Shown piece by piece: positions 1-12,100 of a DNA stretch of 64,000 bases. Position 1 is the first letter of the stretch, and each line of letters starts with the position of its first letter. Under the pieces are notes generated by a model. It was not told the DNA's origin, did no database searches, and saw only the letters and a program-made list of their open reading frames with translations. The translations under genes and the position numbers were made by a program. Source of the DNA: Angiostrongylus vasorum (lineage: Eukaryota; Nematoda; Chromadorea; Rhabditida; Metastrongylidae); contig JADANN010000224.1 of NCBI GenBank assembly GCA_018806985.1, positions 248,001-312,000 on the forward strand, in the 5' to 3' direction.

Positions 1-206
1 AGGTTCTGCTAAGCTTAAAAAAAATTCAATATTTCCACCCACGAAGCCAGCTAACGGCAATCGGTGTCACGGATCACGACTATTTCGCTAACAGTAGAGT
101 AAATGGCTGGCAATTAGTGACGACATGTGTACTCTGAAAAACAAACTTCGAGAATCTAGTGAGGGAAATATGGTCAACCACTAATTTATACTGAAGTTTG
201 GATTCG

Positions 207-221
207 TGCTTGCAGAAGATG
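207..221 (+). repeat. 15-bp target-site duplication, left copy of RTE1
   Basis: TGCTTGCAGAAGATG occurs here and again at 1426-1440, exactly bracketing the LINE-derived sequence. Variable-length duplications are expected from target-primed reverse transcription. Confidence 0.8.
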
Positions 222-1425
222 GACTTGGACTAGGACTAGAGGCAACCTCTAACCTCTAGTCCTAGCCTTTGTCGACTATGGAAAAGCGTTTGACAGCGTC
301 GAAACGAATGCAATCCTATCAGCGCTCGTCGACCAACGAGTGGACCCGTCCTACATAAGAACTCTGTGTGAGTGTTATCGGAACTGCACTACGAAAATAC
401 AGCTTTTCCATCGACCTCTTACCATACCCTTGGGAAAAGGGGTTCGACAGGGCGACACAATATCGCCAAAATTGTTCAGTGCCGCACTGCAGTGGATAAT
501 GAAGTCACTCGATTGGGATGAAAAAGGCATACGCATTGATGGAAAAATTCCTACCAAACCTTCGTTTTGCCGACGACATTGTCATCTTCTCAATAAGGAC
601 TAGTGAACTAGAGATGATGACCAACGAGCTCAACGAAACGTGGAAAAAAGATCGGACTTCGCATAAATCGAAAGAAAACCCAGTTCATGAAAAACTCATG
701 GTGAGAAGGCGAAAAATTGAATTGGATGGCTCTCTCATTGCAGAGGCCACCTCATACGTATACCTTGGACGATCAATGAACATGGAAAGCAACATGAAGG
801 AGGAACTAGATAGAAGAAGGGAAGCAGCTTGGGCCGCATTCGGGCCTCTCAAAGAAGCCACCGACCAACTGAAGGACCCGAAAATCCGCACTCATCTTTT
901 TCGATTCTACGGTCATTCCAGCGCTCTGTTATGCCGCAGTGACGTGGATTGATACTTCATCCACGTCAAGAATGCTTCGCACTACCACAGAGCGCTTGAT
1001 CGAAGTCTTATGAAGTATAGCCGGCACTCTCAATATCTAACCGGAATACGAAGCTCTAATCTTCGTAATCTGTCACACCTTCGAGATCCAGGAGATTATA
1101 CATCGATCGCGAAACACAGATGGGCCGATCACATAATGAGAAGAACGGACGACAGATGGACGAAAAGAACAGTAGAGTGGACTCCAAGAGAATGCAAACT
1201 TCCCCTAGGACGACCACGTTGGGTGGATGTGTTCGTAAGCAAAGTTAATCAGCTGTACCCCAACTGCATTTGTTTTACAGATCACGGTACGAGACTCGCA
1301 AGCGCTACCATGCACGAACAAGACCACTACTGTGGACTACGATTGCGAGAGAAAGGAACGAATCGCATATGTGCTGGGGTCCGCACAGCTAGTGAAGACG
1401 GACCGTCCAAGTATCCATGTAAGTA
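222..1425 (+). mobile_element. RTE-type LINE, 5'-truncated copy (RTE1)
   Basis: This is the 3' part of a non-LTR retrotransposon polyprotein. The translation shows the RT palm with a VDYGKAFDSV block near 262-300, a GVRQGDTISP block near 441-470 and the catalytic FADD motif near 556-567. Near 1100-1230 is the C-terminal block rich in HRWADH, DDRWTKR and GRPRW that is typical of RTE-clade elements. The frame is broken several times, so it is not active. The endonuclease domain is missing. A 15-bp direct repeat at 207-221 and 1426-1440 flanks the copy and is read as the target-site duplication. The 3' end (about 1370-1425) finishes in short AAGTA-like repeats and not poly-A, as usual for RTE. 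Confidence 0.85.
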
Positions 1426-1508
1426 TGCTTGCAGAAGATGAAGGGTAGAGTGCCACATTATTCAAAAAAGAAAAGTTTGTTTTTCCTAATAAGAATGACG
1501 AAGGTCAT

Positions 1509-1845
1509 TTTTTGTACCAACCGAATATTTTGTTGTTGTTTTTTGGCTTTTTTCCTGTGTTAATTTTGATGATTAAGATTGGTGTGGCTCCATTTCATTT
1601 TTGGTTGTTTAAGGTAGTAGGGGGTATGGGAGGTTTCAATCTAGTTTGGTTTTTGATGATCCATAAGTTGCCTTTTTTATTAGTTTTTATGCAGTTGTTT
1701 TATTTGAATATAGCTTTTTTTGTTGTAGAAGTTATTATTTGAGTAGGGAGTTAAATTTTGTTTATTATATGATGATGTTAATGTTGTTTGTGGAGGGTTT
1801 TAGTGTTTGTGGCTTTGTTGTTTTGTTTATTGATTTTTGAGTATA
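1509..1845 (+). pseudogene. nad2: NUMT: nuclear copy of mitochondrial nad2 fragment
   Basis: A strikingly T-rich block encodes a hydrophobic peptide with the ND2 hallmark MIKIGVAPFHFWLFKVVG, followed by HKLPFLLVFMQ. NADH dehydrogenase subunit 2 is a membrane subunit of respiratory complex I encoded in mitochondrial DNA. The reading continues past about 1742 only if TGA is read as Trp (invertebrate mitochondrial code) and after one indel near 1741-1745; the second segment runs to about 1840 in another frame. T-rich coding-strand bias is typical of nematode mtDNA. The surrounding sequence is nuclear repeat DNA, so this is a mitochondrial insertion and not a working gene. It starts about 70 bp after the RTE1 target-site duplication. 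Confidence 0.8.
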
Positions 1846-4660
1846 CCCAGCTTTATTCACACACCTTTGAATGGATATGCTTCCATGTTCGCTAGCCCTC
1901 ATGATTTTCGAATCGTTCAACAACTTTACATGAAGTACAGGGAAAGTACACGGGAGGCGCTTAGAGATCAAGTTCTAGAAAACGTCACATGAACTTTGAA
2001 AAACTGAGTTAGAAGGCGTAAACATAAGTGTTTGCTCTGGGCTAAAGTAGGTGGAGGTATTTAGAATTTAATTTTGTTACATTTTGGTAATCAAATGCTC
2101 TGCTCTAGCGTTTGCGCCATTTTTTTTTCGCTTTTAAACGACCCCCTCCCACAGTAAGATAAAGCTTGACAAGCCATATCACAGCAGACCCTGCCAAGCT
2201 ACCTACAGAGGCACGCAATCGAGAAAAACAGGAAAAGAAACTATGCTTATTTTTCCTCGTCTCAAAAGAGAACTGGTATAGGAAGACCATGTACATCGTC
2301 ATTTTAAAACCGAAGAACTAATCCATAATCCACTTGTCAGCTGGCTAATTTTCCTCGAATGACATTTTGCCATACTTTTTCGAATTCAAGCGGTAGCTTA
2401 TTGAAATATGTTGGGTGGAAAATCAAGCAGGATGAGCTATTTTTGCCCTTAATAATGTCAGGGGAAACCAAATTTCAGTCCAATTTCAAACCAATTAGTT
2501 TATTTGTGTAATTTGAATCCCAAGTTTAATGGAGGAATTACAGGTAACTACCGTGGATGGGTAATTTGGTACATTGTATTAGTATGATTTCCTTAATGTA
2601 CAACAGAACTTTTTCTGCCCACTAAGTTAATGCTCGGAAGCAGGAGTCAAGAAAACTTCCTCTGAAAACAAGCCACCAATGGAGGTCCGTTTTTCAAAAA
2701 TGCACTTTTTTTTTAAATCGGCGAGTCATCTGAGTCTGAAGAACTCGTCAGTATAATGACAACTATACCAGTGTTTAAATAGCTAAGCTGTGGTACACTC
2801 ATTTGTGTCAGGAAAATGCAGGATCTGCTGGATTGCGCAGCTTACAGATCCAGTAAGTTGAGGAAAATCAACGTTGTTTGTTACTGCAACAGTCGTAAGA
2901 GTGTTGCAGGTCCGTTAGCCCATTGATTCCATCGGAATGGTGCATCACTACCTCTTCCACTACCACGTGGTTCCTGAATATTCTCGTTTTCCGTCTTTTA
3001 GGAATGATACACTATTTGTCGGAACACTGTTGAAGACGGAATGTTTACTCAATGCTAAAAGACGTCTATTTATTGGCATCTTGTTAGTTAGTATGTAAGT
3101 TATTGTGAGAGATGGTTCTAGAGGAAAATCCCATATAAGTGACACCGTCAGCAGCAAGAAGCAAACCTCCACAAACATTCATCCTGGAAAAATCAAACGC
3201 GAGATTTCCATGATTGCACAGAAAAAGACTTGTTGTCACTGTGCTAAAATGCCGAGACAAGAGAGACATTTGGATGCTGTCACAAAGAATTTTCCCAAAA
3301 TTCTTCATTATTTTAAGATATTTGCCTCAATTTATTTATCACTCGAAACATTGTTAACACTACACGCTCATGTAAAAATGCATGCATGGATAGAAATTTC
3401 CTCATTGCTCACTTGTTCCCGATCTAAAGCACCACACTGTCGACCATTTTAAATACTTTAATTTTTGAGATCTACTTTAATTTCCAACAAATGGAAAAAA
3501 TAATGTTAGTTACCGTTTAAGATACAAATCAAGCAGAACTGTGAAAGGAAACAATTATGAAAGGAAGGAGAAGAAAATTTGGTTATACGGTTTTAGACAA
3601 AAACTTGGTTTCCTTATTTTTTTTTTTTTTTTGTTGGCTTGCTTTGCTATCTTATTTGTGTTTTTAGATTTTCGTATTAAGGTCTTATGTCAACCTTTTG
3701 ATTTTTTGTCTTTACCTTCTGCTAATCCTTGCTCTTATTTTTTTATCTCTTCTTTCTGTCCAGTTCCTTCTGTCTGACTGTGTCTCCATCTTCTACTCAC
3801 TATTATCCTTTATTTCCTCCAAATCTATTGCATTTTTCTATTTACCATGCAAATTTTTCAGTTTTACACACGGCTTTGCGTAGATGCTCAAGTAGTACAG
3901 GCTTTATAAATGAAGATGAAAATGTGATGAAGTTTGCCAAAGAAATCCCCAGGATCCTTCTGCGGGCGGATAGATATCAGACGTGTTCGGGAAAAAATCC
4001 CTTTTCTCTGAAGTAATCGGCCGTTAATGTGAGGAGACACCTAGAATCGAAGAAATGGGGTCAGTCAGCATTGAGCGAATTTTATAAGGAAGATAAAGAC
4101 CTCATGCAGTAGTCGAATTTACACGTAAGCCGTGAAACTTCGCAGATTACGGTTGCGAAAAAACGAACCACATGAAAGAACAGGTAGGATCCGTAAAATA
4201 TGCAGTGATGAGTCATAAAGTAGGAAAAAGGTTAACAACGATTGTTTATCAAACAACGTTTTGTTATAAGAAAATGGCAAAGTGAACCGCTTCGAATCAT
4301 ATTCTTTTGTTTTATCCTGAGTTCAAAAGATATTGTCCTCTTCCGTCTCATTCACAACTGATAATGACTTTCCCAACAAGAGATCGTCTCTGACTTCATT
4401 TCAGGCTTCGTTTTTTTGTACAAAAAGGCAAAAAAAAACAAATGTTATCTATGGGAGTTATGTTGCCCGTAAGAAACTGACTAGAGTAATGACTGTTTGG
4501 GAAGTCGTTCGGCAAGGAATACGCTGAATAATGAGGACATGCCCTTAGTTTTCAAAACATTTTTATTATGAAATGGAGCAACGTTAAACAAGTATTTTGC
4601 TAACATGAGAAATTATCCTGATATATGTCTAGAAATCAACGCAGTTATAACATTTGTGCT
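1846..4660. other. Unassigned AT-rich DNA, no supported gene
   Basis: Only short open frames are present and none has a recognisable domain. There is a poly-T tract near 3618-3632 and a T/C-rich stretch at 3615-3880 whose apparent proteins are low-complexity Phe/Leu/Ser runs. I see no repeat shared with the rest of the window. Confidence 0.6.
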
Positions 4661-4826
4661 CGTATAAAAGGTTGTCGCAAATACTACACTCCGCGTTTGA
4701 TCTGCTTTTATTCCTCGCTCAACTCAGATGCCTTCGAGAAATTTCAGGAGGTTTTCCTAGTTACCAACAACCACCAGTTAATCTTATGAAAATATTGCCC
4801 TCAATATCGATTCGATTTACAGGGCT

Positions 4827-5204
4827 ATGCTAGCGGTTTTTGCATTAGAAGTGCTTGTTGCTGCCTTTATCAAGCCATGTGAGACTGGTCCAACGCATGA
4901 GCAAGCTCCTCAACAACAAAACTATACCAATATGCCTAGAACAATGGAGAGAGAATTTGCCAAAAGTTGGAATACAAGGCATGTGAAATACTTTATAAAG
5001 CTGTTGACGAATTTGACCTTATACCACCGAAGACCGCTCACCTTTTCCCACTCAACTAATGGTGGTGAACGCGTTTCTACTGCAATGTATACAGAAGAAA
5101 CTACCCACACCGATGACCCTAGTACTACTACTACAACATCAGTGCCCAACACTGGCGCTACAGAAGTCGGCCTTCCTATGGCACTATTTACCACAGCAGT
5201 CTAA
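4827..5204 (+). CDS. Possible small secreted protein, 125 aa, unknown
   Basis: This open frame runs from ATG to TAA. I do not recognise the family. The first about 20 residues form a hydrophobic stretch (MLAVFALEVLVAAFIKPC) that could be a signal peptide. The middle is basic and the last 40 residues are rich in Thr, with a run of five Thr. A good 3' splice acceptor (TTTACAG) lies four bases before the ATG, the arrangement expected for a nematode SL trans-spliced message or for an internal exon. No typical AATAAA follows closely; ATATAAAT occurs near 5307. It is not related by eye to any repeat in the window. It could still be a chance ORF in AT-rich DNA or one exon of a larger gene. Confidence 0.3.
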   Translation: MLAVFALEVLVAAFIKPCETGPTHEQAPQQQNYTNMPRTMEREFAKSWNTRHVKYFIKLLTNLTLYHRRPLTFSHSTNGGERVSTAMYTEETTHTDDPSTTTTTSVPNTGATEVGLPMALFTTAV

Positions 5205-5554
5205 AGCGAAACTAACAGCGGTACCGGAGACCACAGACGACGACGACAGAAACTAGAAGTTCGTAACAATCTGTTTCGAATTTCGTATTGTTTTCGATGT
5301 AAATATAATATAAATGTGCTGTCCAGGCTGATCACAAAGCAATCGGCTTACTGTTAAGAACTCAAGTTCAGTCAAGAATTTTTTTTTTTTTATCAAGCAA
5401 TTACCCTCTAACCATAAACACCGCAAATTAAGTTGACTTCACAAATCCCAACTAAGCTGAAGTTATGGTATAACTCAGAATGTCCTCAATTTTGATTTAC
5501 TGCTTACTGTTTTCTAATGACGACGTATTATGTAAAACATAACCATAATGTAAC

Positions 5555-6500
5555 TCTAATGATGCTGAGATATCTGGAAAACTCTGGACAACAGGTGCCT
5601 GCGATTGAGAACGAACGCGCTATTACCCTTTCCGGAGGCTAACGCGTACACCACCACACCATGCAGGTCTTTCCTTTCGCCTGTCTCTCAGCCGTCTTTT
5701 TGACCTATAGGCGCTTTCAGCAATCACACATCCAGGCGACTCAATGTTCATCCCCACCTAAACATCAGCGGATCGGAGTTTTGTAAATATCTCGGCAACA
5801 TTATGGCTATATTTCACACAATTCCTTGCAATTCATAAATAGTAAGCAATAAATAAAAATTGACGATATTACCCTTTCCGGAGGTTAAAGCGTTCACCAG
5901 CACACTATGCGGGTCCTCCGTTTCGCCTGTCTTTCAGCTAGTTCTATCGATCAGTCCCATCAGTAATCAGCTGTCAGTGGGATTGATCTGGGCATCCAAA
6001 ACCAGCATTGAATCCAGCTATGCTGAGGCTATAGTTGAAATCACAATGTTAACTTGTTTTATTTGCTGCCTACTACAATTTCTTTATGGCAGGATATTAT
6101 GCGAAACACAGCAACAATGATGCTGAGATATTTGCAAAACTCCGGACCGCAAGTGCCTACTGTGGGGAACGAACGCTCTATTACCCTTTCCTGGGCTAAC
6201 GCGTTCACCACCACACCATGCGGTTCCTCGTTTCGCCTTTCTCCAACTACATCCTTAGCTTAACTGGGTTCATTGCCGATGTGGGCTCCCCAGATCTATC
6301 CCGTGGTCGGGTGAATGCTGATGGCACTGATTGATACAACTAGCTAAGAGAAAGGCGAAACGATAGAGGCGCATGGTATGGTAGTGAGTGCGTTAGCACC
6401 CGGAAAGGGTAATAGCGCGTTCGTTTTCCACCGCAGACACCTCCGGTCCGGAGTTTTGCAAATATCTCAGTATCGTTGTGGTTGTGTTATCAATTGCTAT
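5555..6500. repeat. Cluster of S3 SINE copies, including an inverted pair
   Basis: At least four copies or part-copies of one tRNA-derived SINE (family S3) lie here: about 5555-5740, 5866-6045 and 6046-6265 in minus orientation and 6290-6500 in plus. Shared blocks are ATATTTGCAAAACTCCGGACC, the box-A-like GGTGTGGTGGTGAACGCG and the box-B-like GCGTTCGTTCCC. The last two copies face each other and form a large imperfect palindrome centred near 6300. Several apparent ORFs here are only translations of the SINE. Confidence 0.75.
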
Positions 6501-8690
6501 CAATATCAACAGTCATGTTGTTCACATTTTCTGTTTTCGTGGCCCATGTGGAACCGAGGGAGCTTTTCAATGTTATCACCAAAAGATTACCATATCCTAG
6601 CTTCCATTCACTACCTCATTCTTTTTTTTTCTCTTGGCAAGGTTCGATGTGAACTGCAATAAGAAAGAAGCTGAAATATGGGCTAAACTCGAAATCTCAG
6701 CTCGTCTTCGAACCTGCGGTTGTCCTTATCGGTGGTCACGAGCAATCCACCCCACCAAACGTAAGCCTTAGCTTATCTTTCTCAGAGCAAGTTTTATTTT
6801 ACTCTGTCGGTGCTATCAGCAACAATCCGTCAAACCACCATTAATACACCTTTTGTCTTAAACTAACAAATTCTTTGCAAGGAAACCACTGGAGACAAGA
6901 GAGGATAGAGAAAATTTTCTCACAAATACCTATAATATGCTTCAAACATAGGACACGCTTTTTGAATGAGATTCCTCTACAAATTGTTTACAACGGTTCA
7001 AATATGCAACTGTTAAGCAAATACTGATTAGAGGACTTTTTTTGGCCCCAAATAATCGATACAGAGTTCTTCTTTGTGTGAAAAAAGTTCGTTCCATCTC
7101 TGTAGTCTACTGTAAATATAGATTATACGATGAATGATGGCCATGAAATACTTTCTATTTTGTGATCTCTCTAACAACTTTCATGAAAACGTCTCTGTGG
7201 AGTTTGGGTAACCAAGAAGTTTTAATGAACATTTAAGCTTTTTTGTTTCTTGTTCAACTGCCGATTTTTGAAGAACATATAATCTAAGAAACATAGATGA
7301 AATAAATGCGAACCATGAAAATTCACGATGAAGTCGATCAACATTTCAAGAAAGTCTCGAGGAAAAATTTTGCAAATTTTTCAAAGACCTCGTGTTCATT
7401 GGTTCAAAAGGACCTCCTAACGGTAGATGTGGTAGCAATTACGGAAGCACTAGTTCATCTGAACTACTTCAGTAGTAGGACAATCACCTAAGAAAGCAAA
7501 GAGAAAAGTACGTCAATGTAATGAAGTGGGTGAGCCAGGTGGTCGGCATCCGACTACTACTATTCTGGTCTATTTATTCCCATCGTTATCTTCCTGTTAC
7601 GTCGATAATGTCACGTCAACGCTTTCAGAAGACAGTACACTCAATCATCTTGTTCTGGTAATCCTCATGTTGTTTGTCCTTTTGCTCAACTGGATGTACG
7701 GCATTCTGAAACTGTTCCAAAATAGATGGTAGACACAAAACTCAGAAGAAAGCTCAGGAACTAATTTTTTATTTTTCAACATTATAGTGAGAAATAAACG
7801 CAATAAAAAATGGATATGCCGCAATGTTGGATTTATTCCACTCCAATCATTGAGTAAGTCGAGCTGATAAAATTGAAGTCCTCATTCTTTTCTGTTCCGT
7901 AAGAGCATCTCATTTTCAGTACTAAGATTTTTTACGCTTATTACTCTCGGCAAGAAAGTCACCGCGGGAATCTCCCTTACGTCACTGTGTTAACTTGCAT
8001 TCCAAAAATTCAAAGGTATGGATTTTATCCAACGTTGCGGCCTTAATTAAAGCAGTGATTTGATACAGCCGACCATCTGTTACAATGCCTCAGTGACGTA
8101 ACGATTTATGGCCACTTTATAAACAACTGCAAGTTTTTACATTTCACGAGTAATCGATGTTGCAATATCCAAGCTGTGGCAAATCATGATATCAGCCCTA
8201 CATCATGAATTTTCCACGGACTTCTGAACAGTTTAGCTTTCATATAGGCTAGTTCTTTTTTTTCTCAAACAGGCTGGACTTGCCTATGAACGCTTTGGGC
8301 TGTTTAACTTATTTTTTCACAACAATATGATAAGGGATAAGCACAAAACCTCAATTGAGCTGTAGCCATGATCACTTCGCTGGGTGTCCCAAATTATATC
8401 TAGTTTCAACAGTGTTGTAAGATGACGATAAATTTCCGGTTCATCTTATAAGTGAGATAGAGTCAAGCTCCAAAACAAACTCAGTTTATGCTTTGAATAT
8501 CCTGGACTTTCAAAAAGGCTTAAGGATCTCTAAATTTAGAATGGCATGAAATGCGAGTGTAAAAGATGTCGTTAGATGAATTCGGTCGTGTTACAATCGG
8601 GTCATCCGGTTCGACTATCCCTTTTAAACTGGTAAGTGTATCCGTTCATTTCAATGGTTTTTGAATGTGTGCATTGGAGCACTGTGGTAA
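6501..8690. other. Unassigned DNA, no supported gene
   Basis: No domain or convincing exon was recognised. A block at about 7390-7490 resembles blocks near 9650-9770 and 11930-12045. Confidence 0.5.
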
Positions 8691-8699
8691 GCGAAAACA

Positions 8700-9150
8700 C
8701 AGCCAAAAGCATACTATGATATGAGAACTTGGAAACTCAGGTGCGTTTCTGAACTCGCCATTACCCTTTCCGGAGGCTCTCGTGTTATCCCCAGCCGAGA
8801 GCCTTGCTTTGCTTCTTCTCAGTCAGTTAAACAAAGGTAGTAAGTAAAAGTTAAAACATTGCCATTTCGATTACAGCTTTAATTTAACTGGGTGCAATGC
8901 CGATTTGTGCTCCCACATCATTCTCGTTGACTGGTGATTGCTCACAGCTCGGTTAGGATTAAAAAAAACTGGCTGAGGGAAAGGAAAGGCAAGGATCTCG
9001 GTTGGTGCAGTGGCGAACACGTGAGTTCCCAGAAATTGCAACGTCGGGTTCGAAGCGCACCTGAAGTTCCAAGTTTTGTTTATATCTCAGGGTACCAGTA
9101 GTTATCTTTCACATAATACCCTGCCATAGAAAAAAAAACAGGCAGCAAAT
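8700..9150. repeat. Diverged S3-like SINE inverted pair
   Basis: Two tRNA-derived SINE arms face each other. The plus arm has a head GGTGCAGTGGCGAACACG followed by a good box B, GGGTTCGAAGC, at about 9045-9062. The minus arm carries the TTACCCTTTCCGGAGGCTC block at about 8760. Between them is the S3 body sequence (ACTGGGTGCAATGCCG). The element matches S3 in layout but is clearly diverged from the 5.5-6.5 kb copies. Confidence 0.6.
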
Positions 9151-12100
9151 AAAGGTTAAGACATTATAACCAAATATGCGCTGGTAGCAGAGAACTAACT
9201 GAAATCGAGTACTCCAAAAACAACAGTAGACTTAAGCGAAAAAGATTGCAGCAGTACTGGTTCCTAGTTGGCAGTGACTGGGGCCACATGCGACACGAGA
9301 TGTCGCACGGTGCTATTGAGAGCGTCGAGGTCCTGAACATAAGTCTCGTAATGGTGACAATTTGCTTAAATTTTCAGCGTAGTGTTTAGAAATGTAGCAA
9401 CTACTGTTGAAAGAGTGACAGACAAACTTTCGTACCGCGTAGTCTTAGAAAGTCTGCGTGTTCTTCACGTTGTCCTTAAACAATACAAGGGTGAACTTGT
9501 GGTCCTCATAAAGCTCTCGCAAATTCATCTCTCTGTTCAAAGAAGAAAATAAACCTCTTCAAAACTCGACGCTTTTATATATTCCACAATCACATAGGAT
9601 TTACCCTCAAAACTCCAAAACCGAGTGCAAAAAAGTCAACAACAAAAACAGCAAACTTTTCTAATACCAATTGTTCACCGACTCAAAAAAATCCTTGCCT
9701 GTAGATGTGCTACTATTTGCGGAAGCATCAGTCTCCTTCCTGTGGTTCAGTTGTAGAACGCTTCCTCATGATTATGAGACACTAAGATATTTGAGTACTA
9801 CTATATTCCACACTAAGAATAAGAAAAAAATAACGAATAAATGAAAGTTCTCCGTACCATAGGGTAGCACAACATTATTCGTGCGTTGGTTCGTACATTC
9901 GGTGTTCTACTGCACTGCCAATGAGAGCCATCTACTAACACTTCCTGCTGACTATTGCAGTTATGCCGACAATCGAAATTAACAAAATTGCTGTATTCGT
10001 TGCCAGCTGCCGTCTTCATAGTCGGATGATCACGTTGAACTCGGTACGGTAGAGATGTGGTGATAAACTACATCAAAAACTGCTGTGGTGTCTCCTTGAA
10101 TTGTTAAGCATACACGAGGCTGCCATATTAAGTTGAAAGTCGGTTTAGTAACAATTTGATATTTTTCGAACAGACCGTCATTTAACCTCGTTAGTAATAA
10201 TCAATACCTTCTTGGATTGCTAAGCTAATATGAGGATAACAGAAAGGTTTATTCGGCCTATGTTTCGACGTATTCGCCTTTTTTCAGAGCTGATTATCTG
10301 AGTTGATGGCCCACAGTTGTTCCTCTACGCGATATGGTGTCTTCGCCATCGTATCGAGACAAATCTTCCTCAGTGCTGAATCACTCGAATGAGGAATTCT
10401 CACTGGGCAGCGTTCCTTTTTCCAAGATGGTTGTTGCTGATAATGACTTTCCATTGATAACAAATTCTTTTTTTAACTAGTAATCTATCCTGCAGCAGCC
10501 TCTATAGTGCCAGCTAGAACAGAGCGAATAGAAAAAAGGAAACTTTTCAAAGTGATCGTCTTTTAACCTCGCTAGTAATAATCAATACAGCTGTGGCACT
10601 TTATCCATCACTGTGAGTTTCATCGCCATTCCGAAGTGATTCACATTGTGAATGAATTGTGAGTAATCCACAAGCAACCAGACCATACATGTGAAGTTGC
10701 TTGGGCAATATCTGACAGCATAGAAATGTTAGTCAACTTGGTCAGCTGTTTGTTTTAGCGGCGCTGAGCATTCTCTAATTCCATTCAATTACAGGTAATA
10801 GTGTCAACATTAACGCATACAGAGCTGTGAGCGTCCTTGACCGCAGTCATCTTCCAATTTGTCCAAAGTGTTGTCATAGTAGTTTGTTAATGGAAGTCAT
10901 TCTTCATTCTATGTATTCTCAGTGAAAAATTCACTCCTCTAGCAAATCGATTCGAAAACACTCCTCTTAGTGACCGACTTTTAAGTCTCGTCTATAATTA
11001 TTTTCCAGTAATAAAGTCCTTTGAGACAATACTATTAAAGCATTTAGATTGTTTTGTCACTAATACTTTAAAAGACAGTCATCTCAGTCCACCCCCTTCG
11101 TCTTAGCTCGTTTCAATCCACAATTCAAATAATCACACCTTTCTTAGATTTAAAAGTTGCAGTGTTAAATTATACCAATAACGGCACAAGCGGTACGAAA
11201 CATCGGTTTTTTGGCAGCACGTGAAGTAATGAGTTGGTTGGTCTTTTTGGATCTAATGAAATTGTAGAGTATAATTATGACCTTAAAAGCACATTCAACT
11301 AATGAAGTGAATTATTATTTGTCGATCCGTAAGTTCATAACTATAATATTCGATATCTGAGCGCACCATTTCATTGCTCATTCATTATTATTAGCAACAA
11401 ATTGATGCCTCAGATGGCTGCAAGATATGTGAGTTGCGAAATTTGGTTATAGGAACGAAGTGGAAGCATGAATGGAAACGAACTGATACTATAGACAGTG
11501 AAAGGAACGTACCTTTGTAATATGAGGCGACTGTTGTTAGCACATCTGCGAACCTTGTCGAATTCCGTGGTGACTGTAAAAGAAGAAGGATCAACTGCGA
11601 CTTAAACACAGTAGTACACGTTATTTGACGGCAAACGATGGAATTTCGACAGGTACAGGACTTGTGGGGTTGAAGACAACACATTGGATATAGATGATGG
11701 TTCATCCATCCAAAGGCATATATTCCACCAGTTGCTATATTTTACTGTAACACATCATCTAAGCAAATTGCTGTCAGAAGTCTCATCCTATACGATGATA
11801 CGAAAATCGAAAAATGAAAAAAACAGTGAATTTCTGGGCAAGAACTTTACATTGTATGACCAACATAAGGGACATTGCTGGTTTTTCTAATAATTGCCGA
11901 CAAAATTCGGGATTTAGTGAGTTCACGAAGTTGATAGAATTTTTCACTCCCGATTCAAAAACGCAACGATGTGTTGACGTGGTAATAATTACGGCAAGAA
12001 TAGAATCTTCTCTCAGTGTTTCAGTGGTAGAATGTCCAGTTACCTAACTTTTCGTTGGCATTACTCCTGGTTCAAAACCAAGCGAAAGGTGGTGAGAACT

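Noticed and set aside
3541..4016. Hydrophobic Phe/Leu/Ser-rich ORFs that look like membrane proteins
   Set aside because: They come from a poly-T and TTC-rich tract; three frames give similar hydrophobic text and nothing is conserved.
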